Source: Prunus persica (Eukaryota; Streptophyta; Magnoliopsida; Rosales; Rosaceae). Taken from it: a DNA stretch of 64,000 nt. The stretch covers positions 968,497 through 1,032,496 of the forward strand of contig NC_034015.1 in assembly GCF_000346465.2 (NCBI RefSeq), in the 5' to 3' direction. The notes beneath the pieces were generated by a model. It did no database searches and was not told the origin of the DNA. It worked only from the letters and a program-made list of their open reading frames with translations. The translations under genes and the position numbers were made by a program. Every line of letters begins with the position of its first letter. Within the stretch, counting starts at the first letter, position 1. Below are positions 1 through 11,522 of this stretch, one piece after another.

Positions 1-1917
1 TTCTAATTTCTTAACTTTGGGTTCAACTTGGATTTCTAGAGTTTGAAAGGCTTTTTCAATTTTAGAAATATTACTTACTTCTGACGACTCTGACTCAGAG
101 GTGTTTTCTTTTGCAAAAGCATCTAGTGTTTTAAGACCAGATTTCTCAGTTTTTTCAATTTTGGCAGGGGTCAACTGAGCTAACATGTCTTCTATTTTCT
201 TCATTGTTGGAGTGATCTTAAGAGTCGGGCTAGACCTAAGATCCTGGAACTGGACAATTGGTTTTTCAACTTTCTTTTTAGACTCTACGTCTGTAGAACC
301 TATCTTATCAATTTTAGTTTCGATTGTATCCAACTGTTTTCCTATAACTATTAGACTCTGGTTGGTATAATTATTTTGCTCAAGAATTCTTCTATTATTG
401 TCACTGCTTTCAAAGGTTTTGAAAGGAGTAGCAGGAATAAGAGTATCTTTGTGCTCAATAATTATAGTTTCTACTGGAGGATGGCTGGATTCAACGACAG
501 ACTTATCTGCCATTTTCCATTTTTGCTGAGTTAAAGTTTTTAACTCATCATTTGACATATAGCGACTTTCAACAAAATCAAGGTAGAAAATTTCAACTTG
601 GGTTGTCCGCATGTAATCTTTCCATTCACTAAAGATTTCTAGGCGGCGTTGGGCTTCTGGATAGGCTTGGTGGTAACTTTCTCGTCTAGACAAGTTCTCA
701 GGGGCTTTGAGATGTTTGTTTAGACGTGACCAGTCAATTCTGAATTTTCTATTAAGGGTTCTTAACTGATTGTCAACTGTGGCATAATTTTCAACTATAA
801 AGTCAGACTGGGTCGGTGACTCAGGGGATTCTGACTTTTCTTCAACTGGAGCCTTGCCATAGCAGGGCTGGGTTACCTGAGAAGATCTTCTCAGAGACTC
901 AAGTTTCAAATCTATCATTGTTTTTTCTAACTCTAGGTCTCGTTCTAGAGTAGAGGAAGAGGCAGTAAAGGAATGCCGAGCAGGGGCATGCCTTTGAGAC
1001 TGACCAAGAGTTGGCAATTGTTGTAACTGGACATTGGACTTTCTCAGAGGCTGGTTATCGAACCTAATCTTCATCGTGCCATCTAAGTACTGTTGGATGT
1101 AGTCTAAATTGTTTAGACTACGTTGGATCGGAGCTGGTTGGCTCTCGGTAACTAGGGTCCAATCTGTTGGAAGGGCAACTTCTGACCATTTAATGGTCTG
1201 GGGAACTTGTATATGGGCATTTGACGTATGGCTCTGGATCAGGACTGTCTGATCCTTAGGGCTTTTGTTTAAGGCCTGGAAGTTCATATTGGTTCCTGTG
1301 ACCTTATAGTAAATTCTGTAAACTAGGGCTAAAGGTTGGGTTCCTGGGAGGACATTATAACCTTCAGTCTTAATATTGAGAGTTAGGGTTCTCAATATAT
1401 GCGGATCACTAAGGCTTACAGTGAAGTCTGGGTAACAATCAAAATGAACTGGACCGTTACACAAACTGGACTCAATTACTCCTAGGGTACTGTCACTGAA
1501 CGCGGTGAACCGGGCATCGTGTAGACAGAGCAGTATGGATGCTTTTAATCCTAATCTGGTTAGGGGCTTAACGGCAACTTGAACAAGACCAATATGAAGG
1601 AAATTGTTTCCATCAGTCTTGTGCTTTTTGATTGACTCAAGATTAAGCAACTGGCAAGTTTCGTGTTCTTTACTAAAAGCGTAAACTTGTTCAACTGTTT
1701 TGACATGTGTGGTGCTATTAAAACTGGAAGGCAACCAATGTTTCTTATAGATTTTTTGATTCGGGACTTTAGGAATATTCCAATCTCTAAAGTCTAATTG
1801 TTCTTTGCAACTAGAATCATATTCAAATTATTCTTCATTAACTATCTCAGGGAGTCGACTTATACTGGCTTTAGAACTGTTTGACTTACAGGAATTCGAC
1901 CTAAGAAAACGACTCAT
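1..1917 (-). pseudogene. Endogenous caulimovirid (pararetrovirus) polyprotein, movement-protein part, cut by left edge
   Basis: On the minus strand an ATG at 1917-1915 opens a frame that meets TAA at 1830-1828 and is then open without another stop to base 1 (609 codons), continuing past the window. The part at about 1800-1100 reads like a caulimovirid movement protein (30K superfamily), which would move virus between cells through plasmodesmata. The part below about 1000 is hydrophilic, rich in Glu, Lys and Ser, with coiled-coil-like stretches. Coat zinc finger, protease and RT would lie outside the window. The long polyprotein layout recalls florendovirus or petuvirus relatives; this assignment is from recognition, not a search. 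A second partial copy lies at 11.5-11.8 and 6.2-6.3 kb. The single early stop and the integrated setting suggest an inactive fossil, though the open length points to modest age. Confidence 0.72.
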
Positions 1918-2036
1918 GGCTACTCAAGTGTTTGACTCAAACGGACTGAGGAAGAAGATAAACAGGGACTTCCTAGACTCACCGTTTACTCTACAAATAA
2001 CCTATTAACCTTAGTAGGATGCACAATGTATATGGT

Positions 2037-2069
2037 TTTATATATTTATATATATATATATATATATAT
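2037..2069. repeat. (TA)n microsatellite
   Basis: A run of alternating T and A just upstream of the endogenous viral frame. The stretch 2070-2480 beyond it shows no gene I can recognise. Confidence 0.85.
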
Positions 2070-2479
2070 GGAGATGGGTTTGGGAATTGTGTGCAAAGTC
2101 TCAACACTTTCTGTGTATTGAATGGTAGATAGACAGATAGACATGGATGAAAGGTTTTTGCTGGTTTTCTCATCATTTCAGTAATTAACTCCTCTGTTGA
2201 GTTTTTGTGCCAAATACCCTTTTTATTTGCCAGCGCACGACGACACATTGTTTAGTATCTTTTTTTTATCTTAATTGATTAGCGTCAATTTTTCTGCCCT
2301 TTAAAAAATTTCAGCAATCAAATGGTGCAATGGTGCAAGAATTGGAGGAGAAAGGCGTGGGTTGCAGCAATGGAGGAAGTGGAGGGTTGTGGAGGAAGGT
2401 GAGGGTTGTGGAGGAGAGGAAGGGTTGTGGATGAATTTCCGAATTTACTCTCACTTTTGACAGGAAATTTAACAGAGTT

Positions 2480-2601
2480 TGACAAAAGGACTAATGGTGC
2501 AACAAAACACCTACTTGAGTGACCTTTGCAACTAATAATTGAGTTGAGTGACCAAACTGTAACTATGGGTATAGTTGAGGGACCATTGCTGCGAATAACC
2601 C
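2480..2601 (-). mobile_element. Possible MULE-like terminal repeat remnant
   Basis: Read on the minus strand from 2601, the sequence begins GGGTTATTCGCAGC and carries the 'ggtccctcaact' and 'ggtcactcaactc' style of phrases common at plant Mutator-like termini. I could not find a matching inverted partner or target duplication, so this would be one end of a broken element. Adjacent 2318-2480 is G-rich repetitive sequence with no clear gene. Confidence 0.35.
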
Positions 2602-2649
2602 TTTTAATCTTCATAGAAATAACTAAATAAATAAATAAATAAGTGAATA

Positions 2650-4047
2650 ATTAACAGGCACATAATCATCACCCCTAGAGATTCCATTAGTTCCAATAAT
2701 GAATAATCTCCGAACATCAAAAATAGCATTCAAGTATACTATCAATTACTATTATGCACTTTAAAATAACCATAATAGAACTATGCACAATTTAGCAATC
2801 TATATATAACTATCTATACTCATCCCAAAATCATATAAATTCATAATACGATATGAATAACTCAATTTTCGATCAGGACTCGTCTGCATGGTCATTCTAA
2901 CACTTCTCAAAGAATATAACTACCTCGAAAGACTCACGGTCAACTGAAGAGTCAAACTGCCTAAACTTGGTCAACTGGGCCCGCATGGCCCATGACCTTC
3001 GATCACTAATCTGGGAGTTCCTATAGGTTTAACATACTTATCTAAACCTCCTCTGCAAGTTTGGCCCAAATCGAATAGTCGGATCTCTCACGATCGTACG
3101 ATCGGATGGTTATTGTAAAATGCAAACTTAAACTTATTGAATCGGAACATCCGGGGTTTCGATTCACGATCCGCCAATTCTTGCACGATCCTAAGAATGC
3201 CTAGATCAACATATATTGAATTGGAGTCGATCCAACGGTCCGAACCTGTCAAACCCGGATAACGCCTACATGATCACCGCATAGAGTGGAGCAACTTTTG
3301 TTCTTGGACCTACCTCAAAAAGTCGAAGGAAGTAGCCGGAATCGGAGGCCAAAACCGGCCTAAACTTCTATCGCTTAATTACCCACAAAAACTCAAAAAT
3401 TTCTCCTAAATACCACAACCAGTAGCTAGAACACATTGAAAGGATAGAAAATCATATCAAATTCGAAGAAAATGGTAGCCGGAGGTGTCCGGACGAGCTC
3501 TGTGAAATTCCGTCAAAAACTATCCAAACCGCCCTGTTTCGTGGCCCTTTTTGGCAACCACGACGGCTTATTGAAGTTGGGATGGGCTGGAATTGAAAGA
3601 GGGAAGTGAGGTGGTTCGTTTGGGACCGGTCTTGCTTGAAACGGTGGCCGGAGTTGGGAGAAATCAAGGTTTGAAGTTGATTGGTCGTGTCCTCCAAGAG
3701 AAGAAAATCTGGGTTTTTAAAAAACTTAACTTTGAAATATTTACGGTTATGTCCCTGAGCTTCCGTAGATAATAACTTCTTTGTTACAACTTCGATTTGA
3801 GCTCACTACGTGTCTACGGACTCATCTCAACGTGCTCTACGCAACAGTCCAATTAAAATTTCCACATTCCATTCCAAACTTAAAATGACTTTTTTGCCCC
3901 TTTTATATTAAATAATATTTTAATCTTCAAAAACCTTAATTAATTCAAATCATTTTATTTTATTGTTTATTTCAATTTACTTTCTCATTTAAATTTATTT
4001 CCTCTTATGTGAATTATTTTATTACTCTTTATGACTGGGATGTTACA
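2650..4047 (-). mobile_element. LTR remnant of a chromovirus-type Ty3/gypsy element
   Basis: The minus strand starts at 4047 with TGTAACATCCCAGTC, and successive blocks line up with the solo LTR at 12862-15880 and the 5' LTR at 61753-63648. Shared landmarks include TTTTGTTCTTGGACCTACC near 3300 and the block around 2940-3010 that matches 14610-14690. The far end near 2650 is uncertain and I see no target duplication, so this is a truncated or diverged LTR. No coding domain is present in it. Confidence 0.6.
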
Positions 4048-4800
4048 GTTTCACAAAAATCTTCCCCGAACAAAAGTTAACTTTTAAATCATTTAAATAT
4101 TCATGGAGTAAAATTGTCTATTTCTTGAACAATATAATATTTAACTAATAATTTAGGACCTGGTTGTTACAATTGCTTCCATAGTAGGGAAATTGGGAAA
4201 TTGGCGGTATATGGGTGTAAGAATGTGATTTCATCAAGGACGTCACGTCCTTTTTTTTTTCTTCAGAAAACACGTTATATACATTCGGTGTATATTGCAT
4301 GTATATTGTATGTTTATTGCGTGTATATTGCTTGTTCATGGTCTGTGTATAGCTGTTTATTGCCTTTTATTACCATTGTATTGTATGTTTATTGCCAAGT
4401 TATAGCTTCTGTCATTTTTTGAGGAAAAATTAATATAAACTCTTAATTTTGACAGTACAAGGGTGTAAGTATGTGATTCCATCAAGGCCTCATATATGTG
4501 CTTGTATTGCCTTTGTATTGCCCGGATATATGGCTTATTTTGCGTAGGTATTGCCCCCATAGATGACTTGTATTGCCTACGTATTGCGCAAAAACGAGGA
4601 CTCTCAAACCAATTAATGCAAAAAATATGTAGCAAAAACCAGGCAATACCACAACACTACAATGTCAACACCATAACAATACAAGAGCAATAGGGCAGCA
4701 ATACAATGACAATACAAAAACTCCACATTCCCACTATAATTTCATTTGAACACATAAAAAAGGTGATATGTGCGCATTAAATGGGATATCCAATGACAAA

Positions 4801-4801
4801 A

Positions 4802-4837
<36 letters not shown>

Positions 4838-4838
4838 G
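4801..4838. repeat. (AT)n(AC)n compound microsatellite
   Basis: An AT dinucleotide run passes directly into CACACACAC, inside the motif-rich block. Confidence 0.85.
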
Positions 4839-5130
4839 AAGGCAATTAGGAGCAATACCATGGCAATAAGAACCCAATAGGAGGCTATATAGTGGCAATA
4901 CTAACGCAATATGAGACTTTACAGTAGCAATACAAAAACTCTAAAAGTCCATCTTATGCAGGCAACGCAGGGCAAAAAATAATGTATATAATGTTCTTTC
5001 TTCAATGTATAATATAAGTAAAAGTATTTTTTCCACACAAACTTGCAAATAAATAAAAAGAACAAATTCAAGACTGAAAATTTCAACTAAATTGAATTCA
5101 ATATCATTGAATGAGGACTAAATTACATGA

Positions 5131-5568
5131 GTGCAATATGTAGTTCCTCATAATTACAGTACACTTCCTGTAACTCAATGGAATGTTGTCCCACGCCAAA
5201 TTGATGATGGTTCTCAATCACAACAATCTTCCAGAAGCCAAAAATCTAGGTCCAACTATCATGAAAAAAAAAGAACCCTGGTAGTGAACACTGCAAAAGA
5301 GATAGCAAAACAAAAAAGTTTCAGGTGCCTGCAAGTGAACCCTGCAAAAGAGATAACTGATATGGTTTATGGCATCTGCCTACATCCACCTGCAGCAATG
5401 AAACATAATTTTAGAAAGAGAAACAAGGAAGGTTATAAGAATTGGAGAGAAATTCCAGAGTGGAATGAACAAAGCAGTCTTGTAATTGGTGAATCCATTA
5501 TCCAATTCCTCTACAAGCACAATCTAACTTTGCAAAAAGTGTTCTACATTGTACATGAGTCTAATTAA
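5131..5568 (+). CDS. Hypothetical 145-residue protein, unrecognised
   Basis: An ATG-to-TAA frame of 145 codons. The N-terminal half is rich in Gln, Ser and Asn with a basic stretch (RSQKSRSNYHEKKR). The middle holds a near-duplicated phrase (VNTAKEIAK and VNPAKEITD), meaning a short tandem duplication of about 60 bases. The C-terminal half has a Trp-rich segment (NWREIPEWNEQ). I recognise no domain, signal peptide or membrane segment. It lies inside the GTATTGC/GCAATAC block and may be a transposon-borne or captured fragment rather than a host gene. No promoter or splice evidence supports expression. Confidence 0.25.
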   Translation: MQYVVPHNYSTLPVTQWNVVPRQIDDGSQSQQSSRSQKSRSNYHEKKRTLVVNTAKEIAKQKSFRCLQVNPAKEITDMVYGICLHPPAAMKHNFRKRNKEGYKNWREIPEWNEQSSLVIGESIIQFLYKHNLTLQKVFYIVHESN

Positions 5569-6195
5569 AGTAAGTGGTGGACATCAAGCACAATCTAGCG
5601 TTTGCTTCTTCTTAAGCTCATCATGTCACCAAATCAGATCCAATTCATAGACAGTAAAATTGGAAAATTGGAAAAATACCTTGCTGGGAAATTTGCAAAA
5701 GTGGAATTTAGGTAATTTTTTGAAATAATTGAAAATTTAAAACATTAAACCTACCGAAATAGGGAAATTCCAAATGAACAACATCAAAGCAATATCCAAG
5801 GGATATATCAGCAATATAAGTACAATAGAGTGACAATAGACACCTGATATGCAATACATAAGTAGTGTAAGGATTACTATTCACAAATGAGTCTCATGAC
5901 ACACCAAAAAAAAAAAAAATTCCTTTTACCTCCCTTAATTTGTCCATCCCATTTCTATGTCTCATACTTTCTCTATGTTCTCTCCATTATCAGAGCATCA
6001 TTAACATGTTTAGTGTAGAACTTGGATTTTAAGCCAGAATAGCACACACGCACACAAAACTTCACAACATTACGAAGACGAATTACATAACAAAAACACA
6101 GATTGTTCATTACAACTACCCAATCCAACCATCTCAAGTTCCTATTCGAGCAAACAAATAGATCTTTCATATTGTTTAAGATATAAAAGCTAAAA

Positions 6196-6337
6196 GTCCC
6201 AAATACTTTGAAACATACTTGAGACTTGTATGGACTGGGTGGCATGTAATGAAATCCAGGAGGGAAATAGTGTTTGGCTATTTCAATGGGATCTGCATGG
6301 ATATCATAAACAGGCTCAATAACAAATAGGTGAGAAT
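6196..6337 (-). pseudogene. Endogenous pararetrovirus fragment, downstream piece (left of copia 1)
   Basis: The minus strand has an open stretch directly abutting the copia 1 target duplication, with phrases such as IEPVYDIHADP and HYFPPGFHYMPPSPY that I associate with caulimovirid polyproteins. It is in the same orientation as the movement-protein fragment at 11523-11811, and the reading continues between the two if the copia element is set aside. The virus-like reading stops at 6221-6196, a 26-bp tract repeated at 11812-11837. The family assignment of this small piece is from recognition only. Confidence 0.5.
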
Positions 6338-6571
6338 TGCTAAAATATGAAAACTATGAGAGAATATTTGTTTGTGGGAATTTTCTGTGTATTCTTCTCC
6401 TTGTAGGAGGTCATATTTATAATACAACAAAACCTGAATGGGTAAGTAAATAATAAATTCCTAAATCTATTTACAGTAGTAAATCAGGAATTAAAGTAAA
6501 TCAATTACAATTATAATAGGAATTCTTAGTGTGTAAGGAAAGTAAGTCAATATCCACAAGTCACGCCAACA
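6338..6571 (-). repeat. Copia 1 3' LTR
   Basis: 234 bp; on the minus strand it runs TGTTGGCGTGAC ... AGCA. It matches 11289-11522 at 232 of 234 positions. Confidence 0.95.
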
Positions 6572-6582
6572 CTCCCCCTCAC
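6572..6582 (-). other. Copia 1 polypurine tract
   Basis: Minus strand GTGAGGGGGAG directly before the TGTTGG start of the 3' LTR; it would prime plus-strand DNA synthesis. The stop codon of the gag-pol frame (TGA, 6581-6579) lies inside it. Confidence 0.85.
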
Positions 6583-9500
6583 GTTGGTGCATAGATGTCG
6601 CCAATGCCCAACTGATCCAGTGAATTGTGGAATGCTTTACTGGAAATTGCCTTTGTCAAAATATCCGCCAATTGATCCTCGGATTTCACAAAAGGAAACT
6701 GAAACACTTTAGCCTCAAGCTTCTGTTTGATGAAGTGTCGATCCACCTCAACATGTTTAGTACGATCATGTTGAACCGAATTTTGTGCAATGGCTATAGC
6801 AGCTTTGTTGTCACAAAAGAGATTCATTGTGGATGTAGGTTTATACCCAAGTTTAGTAAGCAGCTTTCTTAACCAAAGAAGTTCACAAATCCCTTTAGTC
6901 ATGCCTCTGAACTCGGCTTCTGCACTGGATAAAGCTACTACATTCTGTTTCTTACTCCTCCATGTCACCAAATTACCTCCCACGAATGTGAAGTAACTCG
7001 ATGTGGATTTTCTATTTGTTACATTACCTGCCCAATCTGCATCTGAATAACCATCAATATTTAGATGACCATGCTTTGAGAACATAGGTCCTTTTCCAGG
7101 TGCAGACTTCAAATATCTAAGTATCCGAAGAACTGCATTCATGTGGTCTTCACTTGGACAGTGCATAAATTGACTGACAACACTCACTGCATAAGCAATG
7201 TCTGGTCGAGTATGTGACAAATAGATCAATCTTCCCACTAACCTTTGGTATCTTTCTTTGTTAGTTGGAACTTGATCCGGATATTCTCCAAGATGATGAT
7301 TCTGAACAATAGGAGTGTCCGCAGGTTTGCAATCTAGCATTCCTATGTCCGTCAACAAGTCCAAGACATATTTCCTTTGAGAGAGAAATATGCCTTGCTG
7401 CGATCGAGCCACCTCAATTCCCAAGAAATACTTGAGTCCACCTAGATCCTTCATCTCAAACTCAGTAGCCAAATAGTCTTGTAGCTGTGATATTTCCTGT
7501 TTATCATTCCCAGTAATAATCATATCATCAACATATATTATTAATGCTGTTACCTTCCCTTTTCGATGTTTCAAGAACAGAGTATGATCTGAGTTGCACT
7601 GTTTGAAACCATTGTTCTTCATTGCCATGGTGAACCGTCCAAACCATGCACGTGGTGACTGTTTCAATCCATACAATGCTTTTCGTAACCTGCAAACTGT
7701 TCCACTCTGAGTAGTATTATATCCAGGAGGAATGTCCATGTACACCTCCTCCGTGAGTTCGCCATGTAGAAAAGCATTCTTTACATCAAACTGGTGTAGT
7801 GGCCAATCCAAATTAGCTGCAAGGGACAATAAGACTCTGACGGTGTTTAACTTTGCAACTGGTGCAAAAGTTTCTTCATAGTCTATACCATAGGTCTATG
7901 TGTACCCTTTTGCCACAAGTCTTGCCTTGTATCGCTCGATAGATCCATCTGCATTATGTTTTATAGTGAACACCCATCTACATCCGATAGTCTTTTTTCC
8001 TCGTGGTATAGTCTCCAATGTCCAAGTCTGATTTTTCTCAAGAGCTTTCATCTCCTCTTTTATAGCTTGGACCCACTTAGGATCTTTCAATGCTTCGGAG
8101 ACCTTGGTTGGAATATGGATAGCAGACAACTAATGCACAAAAGCCTTGAGTGGTTCAGACAGCTTCTCAGTGGATACATGATTTGCAATTGGATACTTGG
8201 ATGTCTTGCCAATATCAGGTGAATAACGGTTTGGTGGCTTCCCACGATTTTGCCTGAAAGGTAATTGATATCCAATAGTTTTATCCTCTAAATGCACAAG
8301 TCTAGTAGGAGTATTTACCTCAAAGATATTCTCAGGAGATTGGTTCGTTGGTACTGTTGAATGAGAGGGGGGGTCTTCATCTTGTTGTTCTGAGTTATCT
8401 GTAAGAGTATGACTCGCATCAAAAACATCTTCGCAAGGGTTAGGCGATCGATCGTTGTTTGGCAGAGAGCATTCGCACGTGCCAAACTCGGGACGATCGA
8501 TTGTTATTGTTTCTTGGCCGAGAGCAATATTCTTCGTGCATAGATGAATATCCTCATGTTCCAAGCTGCTCCAATTGAGCTCTTCACTCGGTATCTCCCC
8601 CTGAAGAGTAGAATTGGATGCTGGGTCATAGAAGAACATATCTGATTCTAGAAAGGTGACATCCAAAGTGACATAGGTTCGCCGGGTAGGAGGGTGATAA
8701 CATCGGTAGCCTTTCTGATGAGTGGCATAAAGCAAAAAAACACAACGAAGCGCACATGGATCAAGTTTGCTTCGTTGATTTTTGTGGAGATGAACGAAGG
8801 CCACACAGCCAAAAATGCGAGGGGTAAGCACCAAAATAGAGGGCAGAGGCCCGTGTTGCGCGAGCACTTGTAATGGAGTTTTGAAGTTCAAGACCCCAGA
8901 TGGCATGCGGTTGATAAGGTGGACAGCAGTGACAACAGCATCATCCCAGTGATGACGAGGAACATGGCCACCAATGAGAAGAGCACGGGCTGTTTCAAGG
9001 AGATGACGATTCTTCCGTTCGGCAACACCATTTTGTTGTGGTGTCTGGGGGCAAGTTGTCTCATGAATAATGCCATGTGTCTGGAAGTTAGTCTGAAAAT
9101 CATGATTAACAAATTCTCCACCGTTGTCAGAGCGAAGAATCTGGATTCGAGCATTGAACTGTGTTTCCATCTGTTTGTGAAAGGATTGGAACACGGAAAA
9201 TACTTCATTCTTATTTTTCATCAAATAAAGCCATGTCATCCGTGTATAATCATCTATGAATGTGACAAACCAACGAATACCGGAATGAGTAGAAATAGGT
9301 GAGGGTCCCCAAACATCAGAATGAATTAAAGCAAAAGGAATAATACTTTTATTCATACTTAAAGGATAGGATGCTCTATGACTCTTGGCTAGAATGCAAG
9401 TGTCACATTTAAAATCTGAGTCCTTAAATACAGAAAACAATTCGGGCAATAAGTGTCTCATATAACCAAAAGATGGATGCCCCAAACGTCGATGCCAGAG

Positions 9501-11228
9501 CCAAATTTGTCGGTGCTTGTCATCAGACGGATGCTTCACACTATTGGCACGTCCCATACTGAAGTCATTCACATAGTACAGCCCCCCTCTTTGAGTACCA
9601 CGCCCAATGATCTCCTTGGTGAGAATATCCTGTAGTAAACAAAAATTGGGATAAATTAGTGCACAACAATTTAGTTGTTCAGTTGCCTGACTCACAGACA
9701 TTAATTTATTGGACAAAGATGGAACGAGTAGAGTATTAGAAAGGGACAGAGAAGGTGAAAGGGCAACAGTGCCAGCCCCTGTCACAGGATAGGTAACTCC
9801 ATTTGCATTGGCAATACTTGTGCAGCGGGGTGTAGTGGTGTGCAAAAAATCATTCGGATCAAAGGTCATATGATCAGTGGCGCCAGAATCAATTATCCAA
9901 CCAGTAGTATCTCGTAGATCAGAAGTATGAAATGCATAACCACAGTTACCTGAGACATCCGGAAGCGCGGGACGATCAGGAGGATCTACCTGCGGGAACA
10001 AGGCTAATGGGGGTTCGGTAGAGACAAGAGCAGCACGGCCAGAATTACTAGCAGTTTCTCTGAGCTTGCGAGCGCGGAGGTCCTCCCACCAATCAGGATA
10101 ACCATTTAGCTTAAAACAGGTGTCACGGGTATGTTTGAGGTTGCCACAGTGCGTGCAACCACTTCCATCAGTCAGAGCCTTGGGACGGGAAGGTGGGATA
10201 GTTTTAGGAAGTGGCGCACCAGCAGCAGTAGCATATGACTGGATCTGAAGGTGGGCTGCAGTAGAGGAATTATGGGGCTGGCCGACACGAGTAGGGGGAC
10301 CTGATCGAGGCGCACTCTTGGCCGCTAAGCCAGTACCAGTGGCTCGATCGGATGAACCCATCATCACTGCTTGTCGAACTTCTTCACGGCGAACATAGGC
10401 ATAAGCTTGGTCAACAGTAGGGAATGGAGTCATGTGAAGAACATCACTTCGGGCCTTATCAAGACGATCATCAAGGCCATCCAAAAATATGTAAACTCGA
10501 TCTTCCTGCAGAATATCATTATAGCGCTTGATATCACTTTCATACTCCATCATATTTGGACGACAAAAATCAATTTCTCTCCATAAGCTTTGGAGAGTAT
10601 TGTAATAGGTTTCAATGGAGCCACCAGCTTGTCGCAGACGAGAGACTCGTCGTTTCAGATCATAAACCTGAGAAGTGTCAGTGCCATCATAGTAAGTTGT
10701 GGCAATTGCATCCCACACTGCTTTTGCCGTTGAAAATCGAATGAAATTGCCAATCAAGCTCTGCTCCAGAGAATTGATAAGCCATCCCTTCATAATAGAG
10801 TTCTCGGTGCGCCAGCGAGGAAACGTTGGAGCAGTCGAAGGAGGTTGCGGAAGATAGCCATTAATATATCCCAATTTGTCTTTGCCGAAGATATACAACT
10901 CTACAACTTGGGACCATAGGGCATAGTTGGTGCCATCCAACTTTATGCCAATCTGTGCAGCGGAAGCTTCATAGGTAATTGTTGTCGTCGGAATCGTTGT
11001 CTGATTCGGGTTCAAGGTCGTCGTCTGATTCGAGGTCGGGGTCGTCGTCTGAGTCAAGGTTGGGGTCGTCTTGGTAGGATCCTGATTTAGGATCAATTTC
11101 GAGGTCTGAGTCTGCATCTGCATTAGTTGAGCCACCTGAGCACTCAACTCGGCTATGGTTGGTTGAGAAGGAGAGGAGGAAGCAGTGGTGCTACCGCCAT
11201 GAGGATTAGAAGAGTCATCCTCCCCCAT
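6579..11228 (-). pseudogene. Copia 1 gag-pol polyprotein with two in-frame TAG codons
   Basis: One continuous frame of 1549 codons runs from ATG at 11228 to TGA at 6581-6579 and is broken only by TAG at 8132-8130 and TAG at 7898-7896. Domains in order: copia-type Gag (residues about 90-300); CCHC zinc knuckle (GCTHCGNLKHTRDTCF, about 355-370); aspartic protease (IIDSGATDHM, about 446); GAG-pre-integrase (HRRLGHPS); integrase with Asp of HSDVWGP (about 637), Asp of RSDNGGEF (about 699) and Glu of NGVAERKNR (about 735), giving the D-D35-E spacing; reverse transcriptase with YVDDMI (about 1231); RNase H. Both TAGs sit where relatives have Gln (after FVH, and in the GYTQTYG region of RT), so each looks like a single CAG-to-TAG change. 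Everything else appears intact. Confidence 0.93.
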
Positions 11229-11276
11229 GGTGGCGGCTAGGGTTTAGAAACTAGAGTCAGCAATCCCAAGATCGCC

Positions 11277-11288
11277 GCTCTGATACCA
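11277..11288 (-). other. Copia 1 primer-binding site
   Basis: Minus strand TGGTATCAGAGC, the usual copia site complementary to the 3' end of initiator tRNA-Met, immediately internal to the 5' LTR. Confidence 0.9.
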
Positions 11289-11522
11289 TGCTGAAATATG
11301 AAAACTATGAGAGAATATTTGTTTGTGGGAATTTTCTGTGTATTCTTCTCCTTGTAGGAGGTCATATTTATAATACAACAAAACCTGAATGGGTAAGTAA
11401 ATAATAAATTCCTAAATCTATTTACAGTAGGAAATCAGGAATTAAAGTAAATCAATTACAATTATAATAGGAATTCTTAGTGTGTAAGGAAAGTAAGTCA
11501 ATATCCACAAGTCACGCCAACA
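11289..11522 (-). repeat. Copia 1 5' LTR
   Basis: 234 bp, abutting the primer-binding site on one side and the AGAAT target duplication on the other. Confidence 0.95.

Larger units (their letters stand above)
4160..5900. other. Unclassified block with strand-switching GTATTGC / GCAATAC motifs
   Basis: From about 4290 to 4600 the plus strand repeatedly shows variants of TATTGC (for example GTATTGCC at 4505, 4549 and 4572). From about 4640 to 5870 the motif appears only in the reverse form GCAATA(C). A second small repeat, GGTGTAAG-ATGTGATT, occurs near 4214 and 4460. Such inverted subterminal motif fields are typical of DNA transposons where the transposase binds, so a non-autonomous transposon is likely. 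I could not fix termini or a target duplication. Confidence 0.45.
6338..11522 (-). mobile_element. Copia 1: complete Ty1/copia retrotransposon, 5185 bp
   Basis: Two 234-bp LTRs (6338-6571 and 11289-11522) begin TGCT on the plus strand and end CAACA, and flank a minus-strand gag-pol frame. A perfect 5-bp target duplication AGAAT sits at 6333-6337 and 11523-11527. A primer-binding site directly abuts the 5' LTR at 11277-11288, and a polypurine tract (GTGAGGGGGAG on the minus strand) abuts the 3' LTR at 6572-6582. The LTRs differ at only two positions (6342/11293 and 6480/11431), so insertion was recent. It landed inside an older endogenous pararetrovirus fragment. Confidence 0.96.

Noticed and set aside
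2318..2614. 98-codon minus-strand frame as a gene
   Set aside because: Low-complexity GGTTGTGGAGG-type repeats plus a MULE-like terminus explain it.
7896..8132. Programmed TAG readthrough in copia 1
   Set aside because: Two TAGs lie within pol at conserved Gln positions, not at a gag-pol border, with no visible readthrough context; mutation is simpler.
8919..9302. Plus-strand open frame of 127 codons
   Set aside because: It lies antisense to the copia 1 integrase and mirrors its codon pattern; no independent domain.
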